From Pelomonas sp. Root1444 (GTDB lineage: Bacteria; Pseudomonadota; Gammaproteobacteria; Burkholderiales; Burkholderiaceae_C): a stretch of 64,000 bases of DNA. This document shows, piece after piece, positions 8,426 to 16,607 of this stretch. The notes beneath the pieces are model-generated. The model was given only the letters and a program-made list of their open reading frames with translations. It was not told where the DNA came from and made no database searches. The stretch spans positions 124,001 to 188,000 of the forward strand of contig NZ_LMFP01000003.1 of assembly GCF_001426885.1 (NCBI RefSeq). Direction: 5' to 3'. The position numbers and the translations under genes are program-made. Within the stretch, counting starts at the first letter, position 1; every line of letters begins with the position of its first letter.

Positions 8426-8538
8426 CCCACCGAGGCCTCCGCGGGAGGCCCGAACGGGCTCGTGCGTCCGCGTCGCGGATGGACACGGGCGTCTCCTGGC
8501 TGCGGGCCATGCCCAGCCACTGACTCAAAGGGTTTTGA

Positions 8539-9960
8539 ATGATGAACCACCTCTTGCGCGGGCCTGCGCGCCTCGCCACCGCGGCGACCGCCGCGCTCGC
8601 CCTGTCGGGCTGCGCCTCCTTCTCGTCGGATGGCGGCGCGGGCCAGGTCTCCGAGTTGACTCGCGAGCGCACCGGCCACGCCGTCTCACCGCAGCGCAGC
8701 GGCGCCGATGTCGACGCCGCCGGCGCACGCATCGACGCGCTGCTCCAGCAACCGCTGACCGCCGATGCCGCGGTCGAGATCGCGCTGCTGGGCCACCGCG
8801 GCCTGCAGGCCAGCTTCGCGGCGCTGGGCATCGCCGAGGCCGACCGGGTTCGCGCCGGCCGGCTGGCCAATCCCAGCCTCGGCTTCGGGCGCCTCGGCGG
8901 CGCAGGCGTCGCCGAGATCGACCGGTCGGTGATGTTCAACCTGCTGGGCCTGCTGACGCTGCCGGTGGCCAGCGAAGTCGCGCAACGGCAGTTCGAGCAG
9001 GCGCAGTACCAGGCGGCGCTGGACGCGGTGGGCGTCGCCGCACAGGCGCGCAACGCCTTCTTCACCGCCGTGGCCGCGCAGGAGCTGGTGAAGTACCACG
9101 AGCAGGTCAAGGACGCGGCGGACGCCTCCAGCGAGCTGGCGCGGCGCATGCTGCAGGCCGGCAACTTCAGCCGGCTGGCGCAACTGCGGGAGCAGGCCTT
9201 CCAGGCCGACGCGACGGCGAACCTTGTGCGGGCGCGCCACCAGGCCGTGGCCGAACGCGAACGCCTGGTGCGGGCGCTGGGCCTGTCGGGTGGGCAGCTC
9301 GCCTTCCAGCTGCCGGGGCGCCTGCCGGACCTGCCCGCGGCCGCGCTCGAACCGCGCGACGCCGAACAGGCGGCCATCGACGCGCGCCTGGACGTGCGGA
9401 TCGCCCGGCACCAGGCGGACGCCACGGCCAGGTCGCTGGGGCTGACGAAGGCGACGCGGTTCATCAACGTGCTGGAGGCCGGCTACGCCAACAAGAGCCA
9501 GACCGGTGAGGCGCGCCAGAACGGCTACCAGATCGAGCTGGAGCTGCCGCTGTTCGACTTCGGCGCGACGCGCGCCGCCCGCGCGGAGGCGACCTACATG
9601 CAGGCGGTGCACCATCTGGCCGACGTGGCCGTCCGGGCGCGCTCGGAAGTGCGCGAAGCGCACTCGGCCTACCGCACCGCCTATGACGTGGCCAGGCACT
9701 ACCGCGACGACGTCGTGCCGCTGCGCCAGCGCATCTCCGAGGAGAACCTGCTGCGCTACAACGGCATGCTGGCCAGCGTGTTCGAGCTGCTGGCCGACGC
9801 GCGCGACCAGGTTGCCAGCGTGACGGCCGCCGTCGAGGCGCTGCGCGACTTCTGGGTCGCCGACACCCACCTGCAGACCGCCCTCACCGCCCGCTCGCCG
9901 GGCGACGCACCGGCCATCGTGCCGGGCAAGGCCGCCGCCCCGACGCCGGCCGGCCACTGA
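8539..9960 (+). CDS. TolC-family outer membrane efflux lipoprotein
   Basis: A 473-residue protein with a lipoprotein signal (lipobox LSGC, Cys25) and long helical, Ala-rich segments repeated in two halves, as in outer-membrane factors of the TolC/CusC family. It would form the outer-membrane exit duct of a copper efflux route. Unusually, no membrane-fusion protein or RND pump lies beside it; it is followed 11 nt later by the multicopper oxidase. It may work with a pump encoded elsewhere. Confidence 0.8.
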   Translation: MMNHLLRGPARLATAATAALALSGCASFSSDGGAGQVSELTRERTGHAVSPQRSGADVDAAGARIDALLQQPLTADAAVEIALLGHRGLQASFAALGIAEADRVRAGRLANPSLGFGRLGGAGVAEIDRSVMFNLLGLLTLPVASEVAQRQFEQAQYQAALDAVGVAAQARNAFFTAVAAQELVKYHEQVKDAADASSELARRMLQAGNFSRLAQLREQAFQADATANLVRARHQAVAERERLVRALGLSGGQLAFQLPGRLPDLPAAALEPRDAEQAAIDARLDVRIARHQADATARSLGLTKATRFINVLEAGYANKSQTGEARQNGYQIELELPLFDFGATRAARAEATYMQAVHHLADVAVRARSEVREAHSAYRTAYDVARHYRDDVVPLRQRISEENLLRYNGMLASVFELLADARDQVASVTAAVEALRDFWVADTHLQTALTARSPGDAPAIVPGKAAAPTPAGH

Positions 9961-9971
9961 AGGAATCCGAC

Positions 9972-11339
9972 ATGACCCACCGCAGAACATTCTTCCGGGC
10001 GGCCGGCGCGACCCTGCTCGGTGCCGCAGCCGTCAGCCGCGCCGGCGCGGCCCTGCTGCCCGAGGCCGCCGTGCACACGGACGCAGCCACGCTGCCACCG
10101 CCCGCGCCGCCGAACGGGCGGCCCTTCAACCCCATCGTCACGCTCAACGGCTGGTCGCTGCCCTGGCGCATGAAGGACGGCGTCAAGGAATTCCACCTCG
10201 TCGCCGAGCCGGTGGTGCGCGAGATCGCCCCGGGCATGAAGGCCAACCTGTGGGGCTACAACGGCACCAGCCCCGGCCCGACCCTCGAGGCTGTCGAAGG
10301 CGACCGCGTCCGCATCTTCGTCACCAACAAGCTGCTCGAGGTCACCAGCGTCCACTGGCACGGCGTGCTGCTGCCGTCCGGCATGGACGGCGTGACGGGG
10401 CTCACCCAGCCGCCCATCGAGGTCGGCAAGACCTTCATGTACGAGTTCGTGCTGCAGCGCCCCGGCACGCACATGTACCACCCGCATGCCGACGAGATGG
10501 TGCAGATGGCGATGGGCATGATGGGCCTGTTCATCATCCACCCGAGGGACGTCCGCCAGCACCGCGTCGACCGCGACTTCGGCTTCATCCTGAACGCCTA
10601 CGACATCGAGCCCGGCAGCGCCACGCCGCGGGTCAACACGATGCTGGACTTCAACCTGTGGACGTGGAACAGCCGCGCCTTCCCAGGCATCGACCCGTTC
10701 GTCGCCCGCACCGGCGAGCGCGTGCGCATCCGCGTCGGCAACCTGACGATGACCAACCACCCCATCCACATGCATGGGCCGCACTTCGAGGTGACCGGCA
10801 CCGACGGCGGCTGGGTGCCCAAGAGCGCCCGCTGGCCGGAGGTGACGACGGATGTGGCCGTCGGCCAGATGCGCGCCTTCGAGTTCAACGCCATCGCGGG
10901 CGACTGGGCCATCCATTGCCACAAGTCCCACCACACGATGAACGCGATGGGCCACGGCGTGCCCACGATGATCGGCGTCGACCACCGCGACGTGGCCAAG
11001 AAGATCGCCAACCTGGTGCCCGGCTACATGGTCATGGGCGACAAGGGCATGCACGACATGGCTGAGATGGAGATGCCGCTACCGGACAACACACTGCCGA
11101 TGATGACGGGCACAGGGCCGTTCGGACCGGTGGGCATGGGCGGCATGTTCAGCGTCGTGAAGGTCCGCGACGACATCGCGCGCGGCGATTTCAAGGATCC
11201 GGGCCCCTACCAGCATCCGCCCGGCACGCTGGCCAGCGAATACACCGGCGAGACGCCCACCGCCACCCGCGCCCCCGCGCCGCAAGGCGACGCCCGCACC
11301 CTGCAGGTTCGCAAGCCCAGCGGTCACGAAGGCCATTGA
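9972..11339 (+). CDS. Multicopper oxidase, copper resistance
   Basis: A 455-residue exported cuproenzyme. The N-terminus has a Tat signal (RRTFFRAAGATLLGAA). All copper-ligand motifs are present: HWH (128-130), HPH (170-172), HPIHMH (263-268) and HCHKSHH with M326 (HCHxxxHxxxxM, type 1/3 sites). The C-terminal region is Met- and His-rich (MHDMAEMEM, GHEGH). It probably oxidises Cu(I) to less toxic Cu(II) in the periplasm. It sits between the TolC-type gene and the CusF-like gene in the CueR-controlled unit. Confidence 0.88.
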   Translation: MTHRRTFFRAAGATLLGAAAVSRAGAALLPEAAVHTDAATLPPPAPPNGRPFNPIVTLNGWSLPWRMKDGVKEFHLVAEPVVREIAPGMKANLWGYNGTSPGPTLEAVEGDRVRIFVTNKLLEVTSVHWHGVLLPSGMDGVTGLTQPPIEVGKTFMYEFVLQRPGTHMYHPHADEMVQMAMGMMGLFIIHPRDVRQHRVDRDFGFILNAYDIEPGSATPRVNTMLDFNLWTWNSRAFPGIDPFVARTGERVRIRVGNLTMTNHPIHMHGPHFEVTGTDGGWVPKSARWPEVTTDVAVGQMRAFEFNAIAGDWAIHCHKSHHTMNAMGHGVPTMIGVDHRDVAKKIANLVPGYMVMGDKGMHDMAEMEMPLPDNTLPMMTGTGPFGPVGMGGMFSVVKVRDDIARGDFKDPGPYQHPPGTLASEYTGETPTATRAPAPQGDARTLQVRKPSGHEGH

Positions 11340-11350
11340 AGGAGCCCCTG

Positions 11351-11692
11351 ATGAAGACATTCCATGCAGCGCTCGGCTTCGTTGCCGCGTTCGTCGTCCT
11401 GGCGACCCCGGCCCAGCCCACCACCGGCCCGGCCGCCCATCGCGCGCCGGCCGCTTCGGCGGCTGCCGCCCCGGCCAGCGACGGCGAGGTCCTCAAGGTC
11501 GACAAGGCCCAAGGCAAGCTCACACTCAAGCACGGCCCGCTCGCCAACCTCGACATGCCGGGCATGACGATGGTGTTCCGGGTCGCCAACCCCGGCATGC
11601 TCGAAAGCGTCAAGGCGGGCGACAAGGTGAAGTTCACGGCCGACAGGGTCAACGGCGCCTTCACCGTGACCGCCATCGAGATCGCCAGGTAG
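11351..11692 (+). CDS. cusF: CusF-like periplasmic copper-binding protein
   Basis: A 113-residue protein starting at ATG 11351 behind GGAG. It has a signal peptide followed by an Ala/Pro linker, then a CusF-type OB-fold: VLKVDKAQGKLTLKHGPLAN, then DMPGMTMVFRV. The His and paired Met residues are those that bind Cu(I) in CusF. Last gene of the copper unit, 11 nt after the oxidase. It probably shuttles copper in the periplasm. Confidence 0.88.
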   Translation: MKTFHAALGFVAAFVVLATPAQPTTGPAAHRAPAASAAAAPASDGEVLKVDKAQGKLTLKHGPLANLDMPGMTMVFRVANPGMLESVKAGDKVKFTADRVNGAFTVTAIEIAR

Positions 11693-11707
11693 CGCCAGCA
11701 ACAAGAA

Positions 11708-11735
11708 GGCCCCTCGCCTGTCGGGACGAGGGGCC
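11708..11735. terminator. Hairpin between convergent cusF and icd
   Basis: A 9-bp perfect stem, GGCCCCTCG (11708-11716) with CGAGGGGCC (11727-11735), and a 10-nt loop. On the minus strand it is followed by TTCTTGT, on the plus strand by no T-run, so it fits best as the icd terminator, possibly acting in both directions. Confidence 0.6.
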
Positions 11736-11767
11736 CAGGATGCCGCGCCGGGCGACGACCGGACGCG

Positions 11768-13024
11768 TCACTCCATCTGGTCGATCATCACCTGGCCGAA
11801 GCCCGAGCAAGACACCTGCGTCGCGCCGTCCATCAGGCGGGCGAAGTCGTAGGTGACCTTCTTGCTCAGGATGGCCTTTTCCATCGAGCTGATGATCAGG
11901 TCGGCGGCTTCGGTCCAGCCCATGTGGCGCAGCATCATCTCGGCGGACAGGATCTCGGAACCCGGGTTCACGTAGTCCTTGCCGGCGTACTTGGGCGCCG
12001 TGCCGTGCGTGGCTTCGAACATCGCGATGGAGTCGCTCATGTTCGCGCCGGGTGCGATGCCGATGCCGCCGACCTGCGCGGCCAGCGCGTCGGAGATGTA
12101 GTCGCCGTTCAGGTTCAGCGTCGCGATGACGCTGTACTCGGCCGGGCGCAGGATGATCTGCTGCAGGAAGGCATCGGCGATGCTGTCCTTGATGGTGATG
12201 TCCTTGCCCGTCTTCGGGTTCTTGAACTTGCACCACGGGCCGCCGTCGATGGGCTCGGCGCCGAACTCCTTTTGCGCCAGCGCGTAGGCCCAGTCACGGA
12301 AGCCCCCTTCGGTGAACTTCATGATGTTGCCCTTGTGCACGATGGTCACGCTGGGCTTGTGGTTGTCGATGGCGTACTGGATGGCCTTGCGCACCAGGCG
12401 CTCCGTGCCTTCGCGCGACACCGGCTTCACGCCGATGCCCGACGTGTCCGGGAAGCGGATCTTCTTGACGCCCAGCTCGTCCTGCAGGAACTTGATGAGC
12501 TTCTTGGCCTTGTCGCTCTCGGCCTCGTACTCGATGCCGGCGTAGATGTCCTCCGAGTTCTCGCGGAAGATGACCATGTCGACCTTGTGCGGCTCCTTCA
12601 CGGGGCTGGGCACGCCGGCGAAGTAGCGCACCGGGCGCAGGCAGACGTAGAGGTCGAGTTCCTGGCGCAGCGCCACATTCAACGAGCGGATGCCGCCGCC
12701 CACCGGCGTGGTCAGCGGGCCCTTGATGGAGACGACGTAGTCCTTCAGCACCCGCATCGTCTCTTCGGGCAGCCACACGTCCGGGCCATAGACCTTGGTG
12801 CTCTTCTCGCCGGCGTAGATCTCCATCCAGTGGATCTTCCTGGCGCCGCCGTAGGCCTTGGCCACGGCCGCATCGACCACCTTGAGCATGACCGGCGTGA
12901 TGTCCAGGCCAGTGCCGTCACCTTCGATGTAGGGAATGATGGGCTGGTCGGGGACGTTCAGCGAGAAGTCGGCATTGACCGTGATCTTCTGGCCGCCTTC
13001 GGGCACATTGATGTGTTGGTACAT
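11768..13024 (-). CDS. icd: Isocitrate dehydrogenase, NADP-dependent, homodimeric type
   Basis: A 418-residue enzyme of the E. coli Icd family. It has the phosphorylation/substrate loop SLNVALRQ, the NADP-site region [13 protein letters not shown], and the N-terminus [17 protein letters not shown]. It catalyses the same TCA step as the unrelated monomeric enzyme at 4927-7164. It is a single-gene unit, convergent with the copper operon and ending at a strong hairpin. Confidence 0.96.
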   Translation of the reverse strand: MYQHINVPEGGQKITVNADFSLNVPDQPIIPYIEGDGTGLDITPVMLKVVDAAVAKAYGGARKIHWMEIYAGEKSTKVYGPDVWLPEETMRVLKDYVVSIKGPLTTPVGGGIRSLNVALRQELDLYVCLRPVRYFAGVPSPVKEPHKVDMVIFRENSEDIYAGIEYEAESDKAKKLIKFLQDELGVKKIRFPDTSGIGVKPVSREGTERLVRKAIQYAIDNHKPSVTIVHKGNIMKFTEGGFRDWAYALAQKEFGAEPIDGGPWCKFKNPKTGKDITIKDSIADAFLQQIILRPAEYSVIATLNLNGDYISDALAAQVGGIGIAPGANMSDSIAMFEATHGTAPKYAGKDYVNPGSEILSAEMMLRHMGWTEAADLIISSMEKAILSKKVTYDFARLMDGATQVSCSGFGQVMIDQME

Positions 13025-13083
13025 GGCAGGGGGCTTTCGCGGGGGAAGCGGGGAAAAACGAACCCGGCGAGTTTATGGCGGCG

Positions 13084-13710
13084 TCAGCAGGCCAGCAGCA
13101 GTTGCTGCCACACCCCGTGGGCCAAGCCCCAGCCCGCGCCGGCGGCCAGGGCCAGGCCGGCCAGGCGCAACGCCAGCACCTCGCCGCCGGCACCACGCTT
13201 GAGCAGCCGCGCCCGCCACAGCGGCGCGATGACCAGGCCCGGCGTGCTGGCCAACGCGAAGCCGGCCATCGCCGCGCCGCCGCTGAGCGGCGAGCCCGAC
13301 ACGCCTGCCAGCAGCAGCGCCGCATGCAGCAGCCCGCAGGGCATGGCGACCCAGGCCATGCCGGTGGCGAAGGCGTGGCGGGGGTGGGGCCGCCAGTTCA
13401 CGGCGCCCAGCCAGAGCGGCGCGCGGCCGCGCACCAGCAGCGTCAGCCCCAGCAGCAGCAGTGCTGCCTGCAACAGCGCCCAGGCGGGCTGCAGGAAGGC
13501 CAGGCCCTGCGACGCACGCGCCAATGCCTCGGCCGACGCGGCGGCCACCGCGCCGCCCGCGGCATAACCGATCAATCGACCGGCCAGCAGCCGCGCCGGT
13601 TGCCGGCCGCCCGCCAGCGCGCAAGGCGCGCTGCACATGGCCGCGCAATGCGGCGTGGCGGCCAGGCCCAGCAGCGTGGCAGATGCGATCAGCGCGCCGT
13701 CGAAGGACAT
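13084..13710 (-). CDS. TauE/SafE- or UreH-like membrane protein
   Basis: A 208-residue multi-pass protein with the motif PHCAAMCSAPCAL near the N-terminus, like the family often annotated as sulfite exporter TauE/SafE or urease accessory UreH domain. Such proteins near cbb3 oxidase genes (CcoA/SctA-like neighbours) are often tied to copper delivery for oxidase assembly. The ATG at 13710 overlaps the hemN stop by 1 nt (TGATG), so it is co-translated with hemN. Substrate unknown. Confidence 0.7.
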   Translation of the reverse strand: MSFDGALIASATLLGLAATPHCAAMCSAPCALAGGRQPARLLAGRLIGYAAGGAVAAASAEALARASQGLAFLQPAWALLQAALLLLGLTLLVRGRAPLWLGAVNWRPHPRHAFATGMAWVAMPCGLLHAALLLAGVSGSPLSGGAAMAGFALASTPGLVIAPLWRARLLKRGAGGEVLALRLAGLALAAGAGWGLAHGVWQQLLLAC

Positions 13711-15098
13711 CAGATGATCTTGGAGAAGCGCTCGCGGCTCACGTCGGCCTGCAGGTAGCGGTCGAACACCATCGCGATGGCGCGCACGAAATACCAGCCC
13801 AGCGGCGTGACCTGGATGGCCGCCGGCTCCAGCACCACCAGGCCCTGGCCGGCGAGCTGCGCCAGCCGCTCCAGCTCGGGCGCGAAGTAGGCCGGCACGT
13901 CCACCAGATAGGACGCGGCGATGGACTCGAACTCGACGCGACCCTGGCACATCAAGGCCATGATGACGGCGCGGCGCAGCAGGTCGTCGCGCGTCAGCGC
14001 CAGGCCGCGCTGCACGGGCAGCTGGCGCTGGTGCAGCGCGTCTTCGTACTCTTCCAGCGTCTTGGCGTTCTGCGCATAGGTGGCGCCGACGCGGCTGATG
14101 GCCGACACGCCGAGGCCGATCAGGTCGCAATCCGGCTGGGTGGAATAGCCCTGGAAGTTGCGGTGCAGCAGGCCCTGGCGCTTGGCGATGGCCAGCGGGT
14201 CGTCGGGCAGTGCGAAGTGGTCCATGCCGATGTAGGCATAGCCTTCCCCCAGCAGCGCGCTGATGGCGCCGGACAGCATGGCCAGCTTGTCCCCCGCCGG
14301 CGGCAGCAGCTCCGCCACGATGCGGCGCTGCGGCTTGAAGCGCTGCGGCAGGTGGGCATAGGCGTACATCGCGATGCGGTCGGGCCGCAGCCCGGCCACC
14401 TGGGCGATGGTGCGGGCGAAGCTCTGCGTCGTCTGCGCCGGCAGGCCGTAGATCAGGTCGACGCTCAGCGACGTGAAGCCCAGCCCGCGCGCCGCAAGCA
14501 TCAGCGCGGCGACGGACTCGAACGGCTGCACGCGATGCACCGCCTTCTGCACGGCCGCGTCGAAGTCCTGCACGCCGAACGAGAGCCGGTTGAAGCCGAG
14601 CGACTTCAAGTGCGCCAGCCGCGCCGCGTCGACGGTGCGCGGGTCGAGCTCGATGGACAGCTCGGCGCCCGACAGCAGCCGGAAGCGCCGTCGCAACGCA
14701 GCCATCAGGCTGCCGAGCTCGGCGTCCGACAGGAAGGTGGGCGAGCCCCCGCCCAGGTGCAGCTGCGATACCGGCGCATGCCCGCCCAGCGCCCCGGCGA
14801 CGAGGTCCATCTCGACCTCCAGCTGGTCCAGGTAGGGTTGGGCGCGTTCGTGGTGCTTGGTGATGACCTTGTTGCAGGCGCAGTAGTAGCAGAGCTGCTC
14901 GCAGAACGGCACATGCACGTAGACCGACAGCGGCTGGGCCGCGCCGCGCTGTGCCAGCGCCTGCAGGTGCTGGGGCGGCTGGTACGCCTCGACGAAGCGG
15001 TCCGCCGTCGGGTACGAGGTGTAGCGCGGCCCCGCCACGTCGTGGCGGCGCAGCAAGTCGGCGTCGAGCGGGCGGGCGGTCTCGGTCAGTGCAGCCAT
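13710..15098 (-). CDS. hemN: Oxygen-independent coproporphyrinogen III oxidase
   Basis: A 462-residue radical-SAM enzyme of heme synthesis used under low oxygen. The cluster motif VPFCEQLCYYCACNK contains CxxxCxxC plus the extra Cys of HemN. Family stretches include LHLGGGSPTFL and GMDHFALP. The ATG at 15098 gives MAALTETARPLDADLLRRHD; the open frame extends 33 codons upstream into the FNR box, so the shorter form is chosen. It is divergent from fnr across one FNR box, as expected for an anaerobically induced gene. Confidence 0.92.
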   Translation of the reverse strand: MAALTETARPLDADLLRRHDVAGPRYTSYPTADRFVEAYQPPQHLQALAQRGAAQPLSVYVHVPFCEQLCYYCACNKVITKHHERAQPYLDQLEVEMDLVAGALGGHAPVSQLHLGGGSPTFLSDAELGSLMAALRRRFRLLSGAELSIELDPRTVDAARLAHLKSLGFNRLSFGVQDFDAAVQKAVHRVQPFESVAALMLAARGLGFTSLSVDLIYGLPAQTTQSFARTIAQVAGLRPDRIAMYAYAHLPQRFKPQRRIVAELLPPAGDKLAMLSGAISALLGEGYAYIGMDHFALPDDPLAIAKRQGLLHRNFQGYSTQPDCDLIGLGVSAISRVGATYAQNAKTLEEYEDALHQRQLPVQRGLALTRDDLLRRAVIMALMCQGRVEFESIAASYLVDVPAYFAPELERLAQLAGQGLVVLEPAAIQVTPLGWYFVRAIAMVFDRYLQADVSRERFSKII

Positions 15099-15132
15099 GC
15101 CGCCACTGTGCCGAGCGACCGCGGGCGCGGTT

Positions 15133-15174
15133 TTGATCCACGTCAAGCCGGCACAGCGCCGGCCAGCGAAGAAT
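15133..15174 (+). promoter_or_regulatory. FNR box and -10 of fnr, between hemN and fnr
   Basis: TTGAT-N4-GTCAA at 15133-15146 differs from the FNR consensus by one base. Exactly 22 nt further on, AAGAAT (15169-15174) can serve as -10, which puts the box near -41.5 for fnr. The same spacing and -10 occur upstream of ccoN. The box may also serve hemN in the other direction, although the hemN start codon lies very close. Confidence 0.7.
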
Positions 15175-15205
15175 GCCTGACAGTTGATGCAAGCCAAGGC
15201 CGTCC

Positions 15206-15970
15206 ATGCCGATTACCTCGCCGTTCGCCCCACCCGCGCGAACCTGTCCCGACATGCTGCCTGAGCCGCTCAAGGTCGCCTGCGCAAGCTGCAATCTGCG
15301 CGAACTCTGTCTGCCGGTAGGCCTGCATGCACGCGACCTGGCCCAGCTCGAAGGCCTGGTCGCCAAGCGCCGCAGCGTGCCACGCGGTGAACACCTGTTC
15401 CGCAACGGCGAGCGTTTCGAGGCGCTGTACGCGGTGCGCACCGGCTTCTTCAAGACCTGCGTCGGCAGCGAGGACGGGCGCGACCAGGTGACGGGCTTCC
15501 AGATGGCCGGCGAGTTGCTCGGCCTGGACGGCATCAGCAGCGACCACCACCACTGCGACGCCGTCGCGCTGGAGGACTCGTCGGTCTGCGTCATTCCCTA
15601 CGACCAGCTGGAAGACCTGTCGCGCGAGTTCACCGTGCTGCAGCACTCCTTCCACAAGATCATGAGCCGCGAAATCGTGCGCGACCACGGCGTCATGCTG
15701 CTGCTGGGCAACATGCGCGCGGAGGAGCGGCTCGCGGCCTTCCTGCTGAACCTGACGCAGCGCCTGCAGGCCCGCGGTTTCTCGGCCTCCAGCCTGGTGC
15801 TGCGCATGACGCGCGAAGAGATTGGCAGCTACCTGGGCCTGAAGCTGGAAACCGTCAGCCGCACGTTCTCCAAGTTCCAGGAGGACGGGCTGATGGAGGT
15901 CAAGCAGCGCCAGCTGCGCATCCTCGACCACGAGGCCCTGCAGGCCCTGGTCAACGACAGCCACTGCTGA
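15206..15970 (+). CDS. fnr: FNR/ANR oxygen-sensing transcription regulator
   Basis: A 254-residue CRP/FNR protein. Cysteines C26, C29, C35 (C-x2-C-x5-C) and C117 match the four ligands of the oxygen-labile 4Fe-4S cluster. The recognition helix ETVSRTFSKF has the E-xx-SR pattern that reads TTGAT. It controls hemN and the cco genes, whose promoters carry FNR boxes here, and probably itself. ATG 15206 is chosen; a second ATG at 15254 would still keep all four cysteines. Confidence 0.92.
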   Translation: MPITSPFAPPARTCPDMLPEPLKVACASCNLRELCLPVGLHARDLAQLEGLVAKRRSVPRGEHLFRNGERFEALYAVRTGFFKTCVGSEDGRDQVTGFQMAGELLGLDGISSDHHHCDAVALEDSSVCVIPYDQLEDLSREFTVLQHSFHKIMSREIVRDHGVMLLLGNMRAEERLAAFLLNLTQRLQARGFSASSLVLRMTREEIGSYLGLKLETVSRTFSKFQEDGLMEVKQRQLRILDHEALQALVNDSHC

Positions 15971-15978
15971 CGCACGAA

Positions 15979-16006
15979 GGCCCCGCGAGCTTGCGCTCGC
16001 AGGGCC
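15979..16006 (+). terminator. Hairpin downstream of fnr
   Basis: Stem GCGAGC/GCTCGC around a TTGC loop, extended after one mismatch by a further five GC pairs (15979-16006). No T-run follows, so termination strength is uncertain. It lies between convergent fnr and the BON gene. Confidence 0.5.
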
Positions 16007-16054
16007 CTCGTGCGAGGCCTCGGGGCTCACACCCCGGAAGCCTCAGGCGCCGGA

Positions 16055-16408
16055 TCAGCCAACCTTGATCTCGTTGCGCACTTCCTTCACGCCAGGCACG
16101 GCCTGCACCGCCTTCAGGGCCTTCTGAGCCAGGTCGGCGCTGGGCGCCGCGCCCTTGAGCACGATCACACCTGCGGCCGTGCTGCTCACCGTCAGGGGCA
16201 GCGTCTGCAGATCCTTGTCCTGTTGCAGTGCCGCCTGGGCCTTGCTCGTGATGGCCGCGTCGCCAGCGGTTTGTGCTTGCGCTACCTGTTCGGCCGGAGC
16301 GGGGGCCGGGGTGGCAGCGGGTGCGGGGTCGGCGGCGAAGGCACCGGTGGCGGCAGTCGCCATCAGGGCAGCGGACAGCAGTCGGGCGAAGGTGGATGTT
16401 TGTCGCAT
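16055..16408 (-). CDS. BON-domain periplasmic protein
   Basis: A 117-residue protein with a signal peptide cleaved near AFAAD, an Ala/Pro linker, and one BON domain from about residue 50 to the end (DAAITSKAQAALQQDKDLQT, then GVIVLKGAAPSADLAQKALK). BON proteins such as OsmY or YraP bind phospholipid and stabilise the envelope. Its upstream region contains a sigma-54 promoter, an IHF site and a GlrR-like activator site, so it is likely a target of the adjacent two-component system. Confidence 0.85.
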   Translation of the reverse strand: MRQTSTFARLLSAALMATAATGAFAADPAPAATPAPAPAEQVAQAQTAGDAAITSKAQAALQQDKDLQTLPLTVSSTAAGVIVLKGAAPSADLAQKALKAVQAVPGVKEVRNEIKVG

Positions 16409-16470
16409 GCAGATCTCCTGAAGATGCGTGAATCAAGCGCGATGCCGAGTGGCATCACGGACAGGCTTAG

Positions 16471-16485
16471 CGCAAGGGCTGTGCC
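16471..16485 (-). promoter_or_regulatory. Sigma-54 promoter of the BON gene
   Basis: The minus strand reads TGGCACAGCCCTTGC, a full match to the -24/-12 consensus (TGGCAC-N5-TTGC, GG-N10-GC). Transcription would begin near 16459, leaving a leader of about 50 nt before the ATG at 16408. Confidence 0.85.
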
Positions 16486-16505
16486 AGTTCTTGATTTCCT
16501 CGGCG

Positions 16506-16518
16506 AATCAACGACTTA
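16506..16518 (+). promoter_or_regulatory. Putative IHF site
   Basis: AATCAACGACTTA fits the IHF consensus WATCAA-N4-TTR exactly. It lies between the sigma-54 promoter and the upstream activator site, where DNA bending is needed. Confidence 0.6.
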
Positions 16519-16571
16519 GGCTGCAACAAACACCTGCAGGCATGGTTTGCACCCAGCCGCGACAGCGGTTT

Positions 16572-16589
16572 TGTCGCCGCATGGCGACA
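16572..16589. promoter_or_regulatory. GlrR-type upstream activator site
   Basis: TGTC-N10-GACA, the site known for GlrR (QseF) of enterobacteria, centred about 120 nt upstream of the predicted start of the BON transcript. Further GCGACA/GTCGC half-sites flank it (16558-16598), so more than one dimer could bind. It is located just past the 3' end of glrR itself. Confidence 0.7.
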
Positions 16590-16607
16590 CCCCGTCGCGG
16601 CACTTCG

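Noticed and set aside
16541-16555. Second sigma-54-like sequence around GGCATGGTTTGC on the plus strand
   Set aside because: Spacing between GG and GC is 8 nt, not 10, and it points into the 3' end of glrR.
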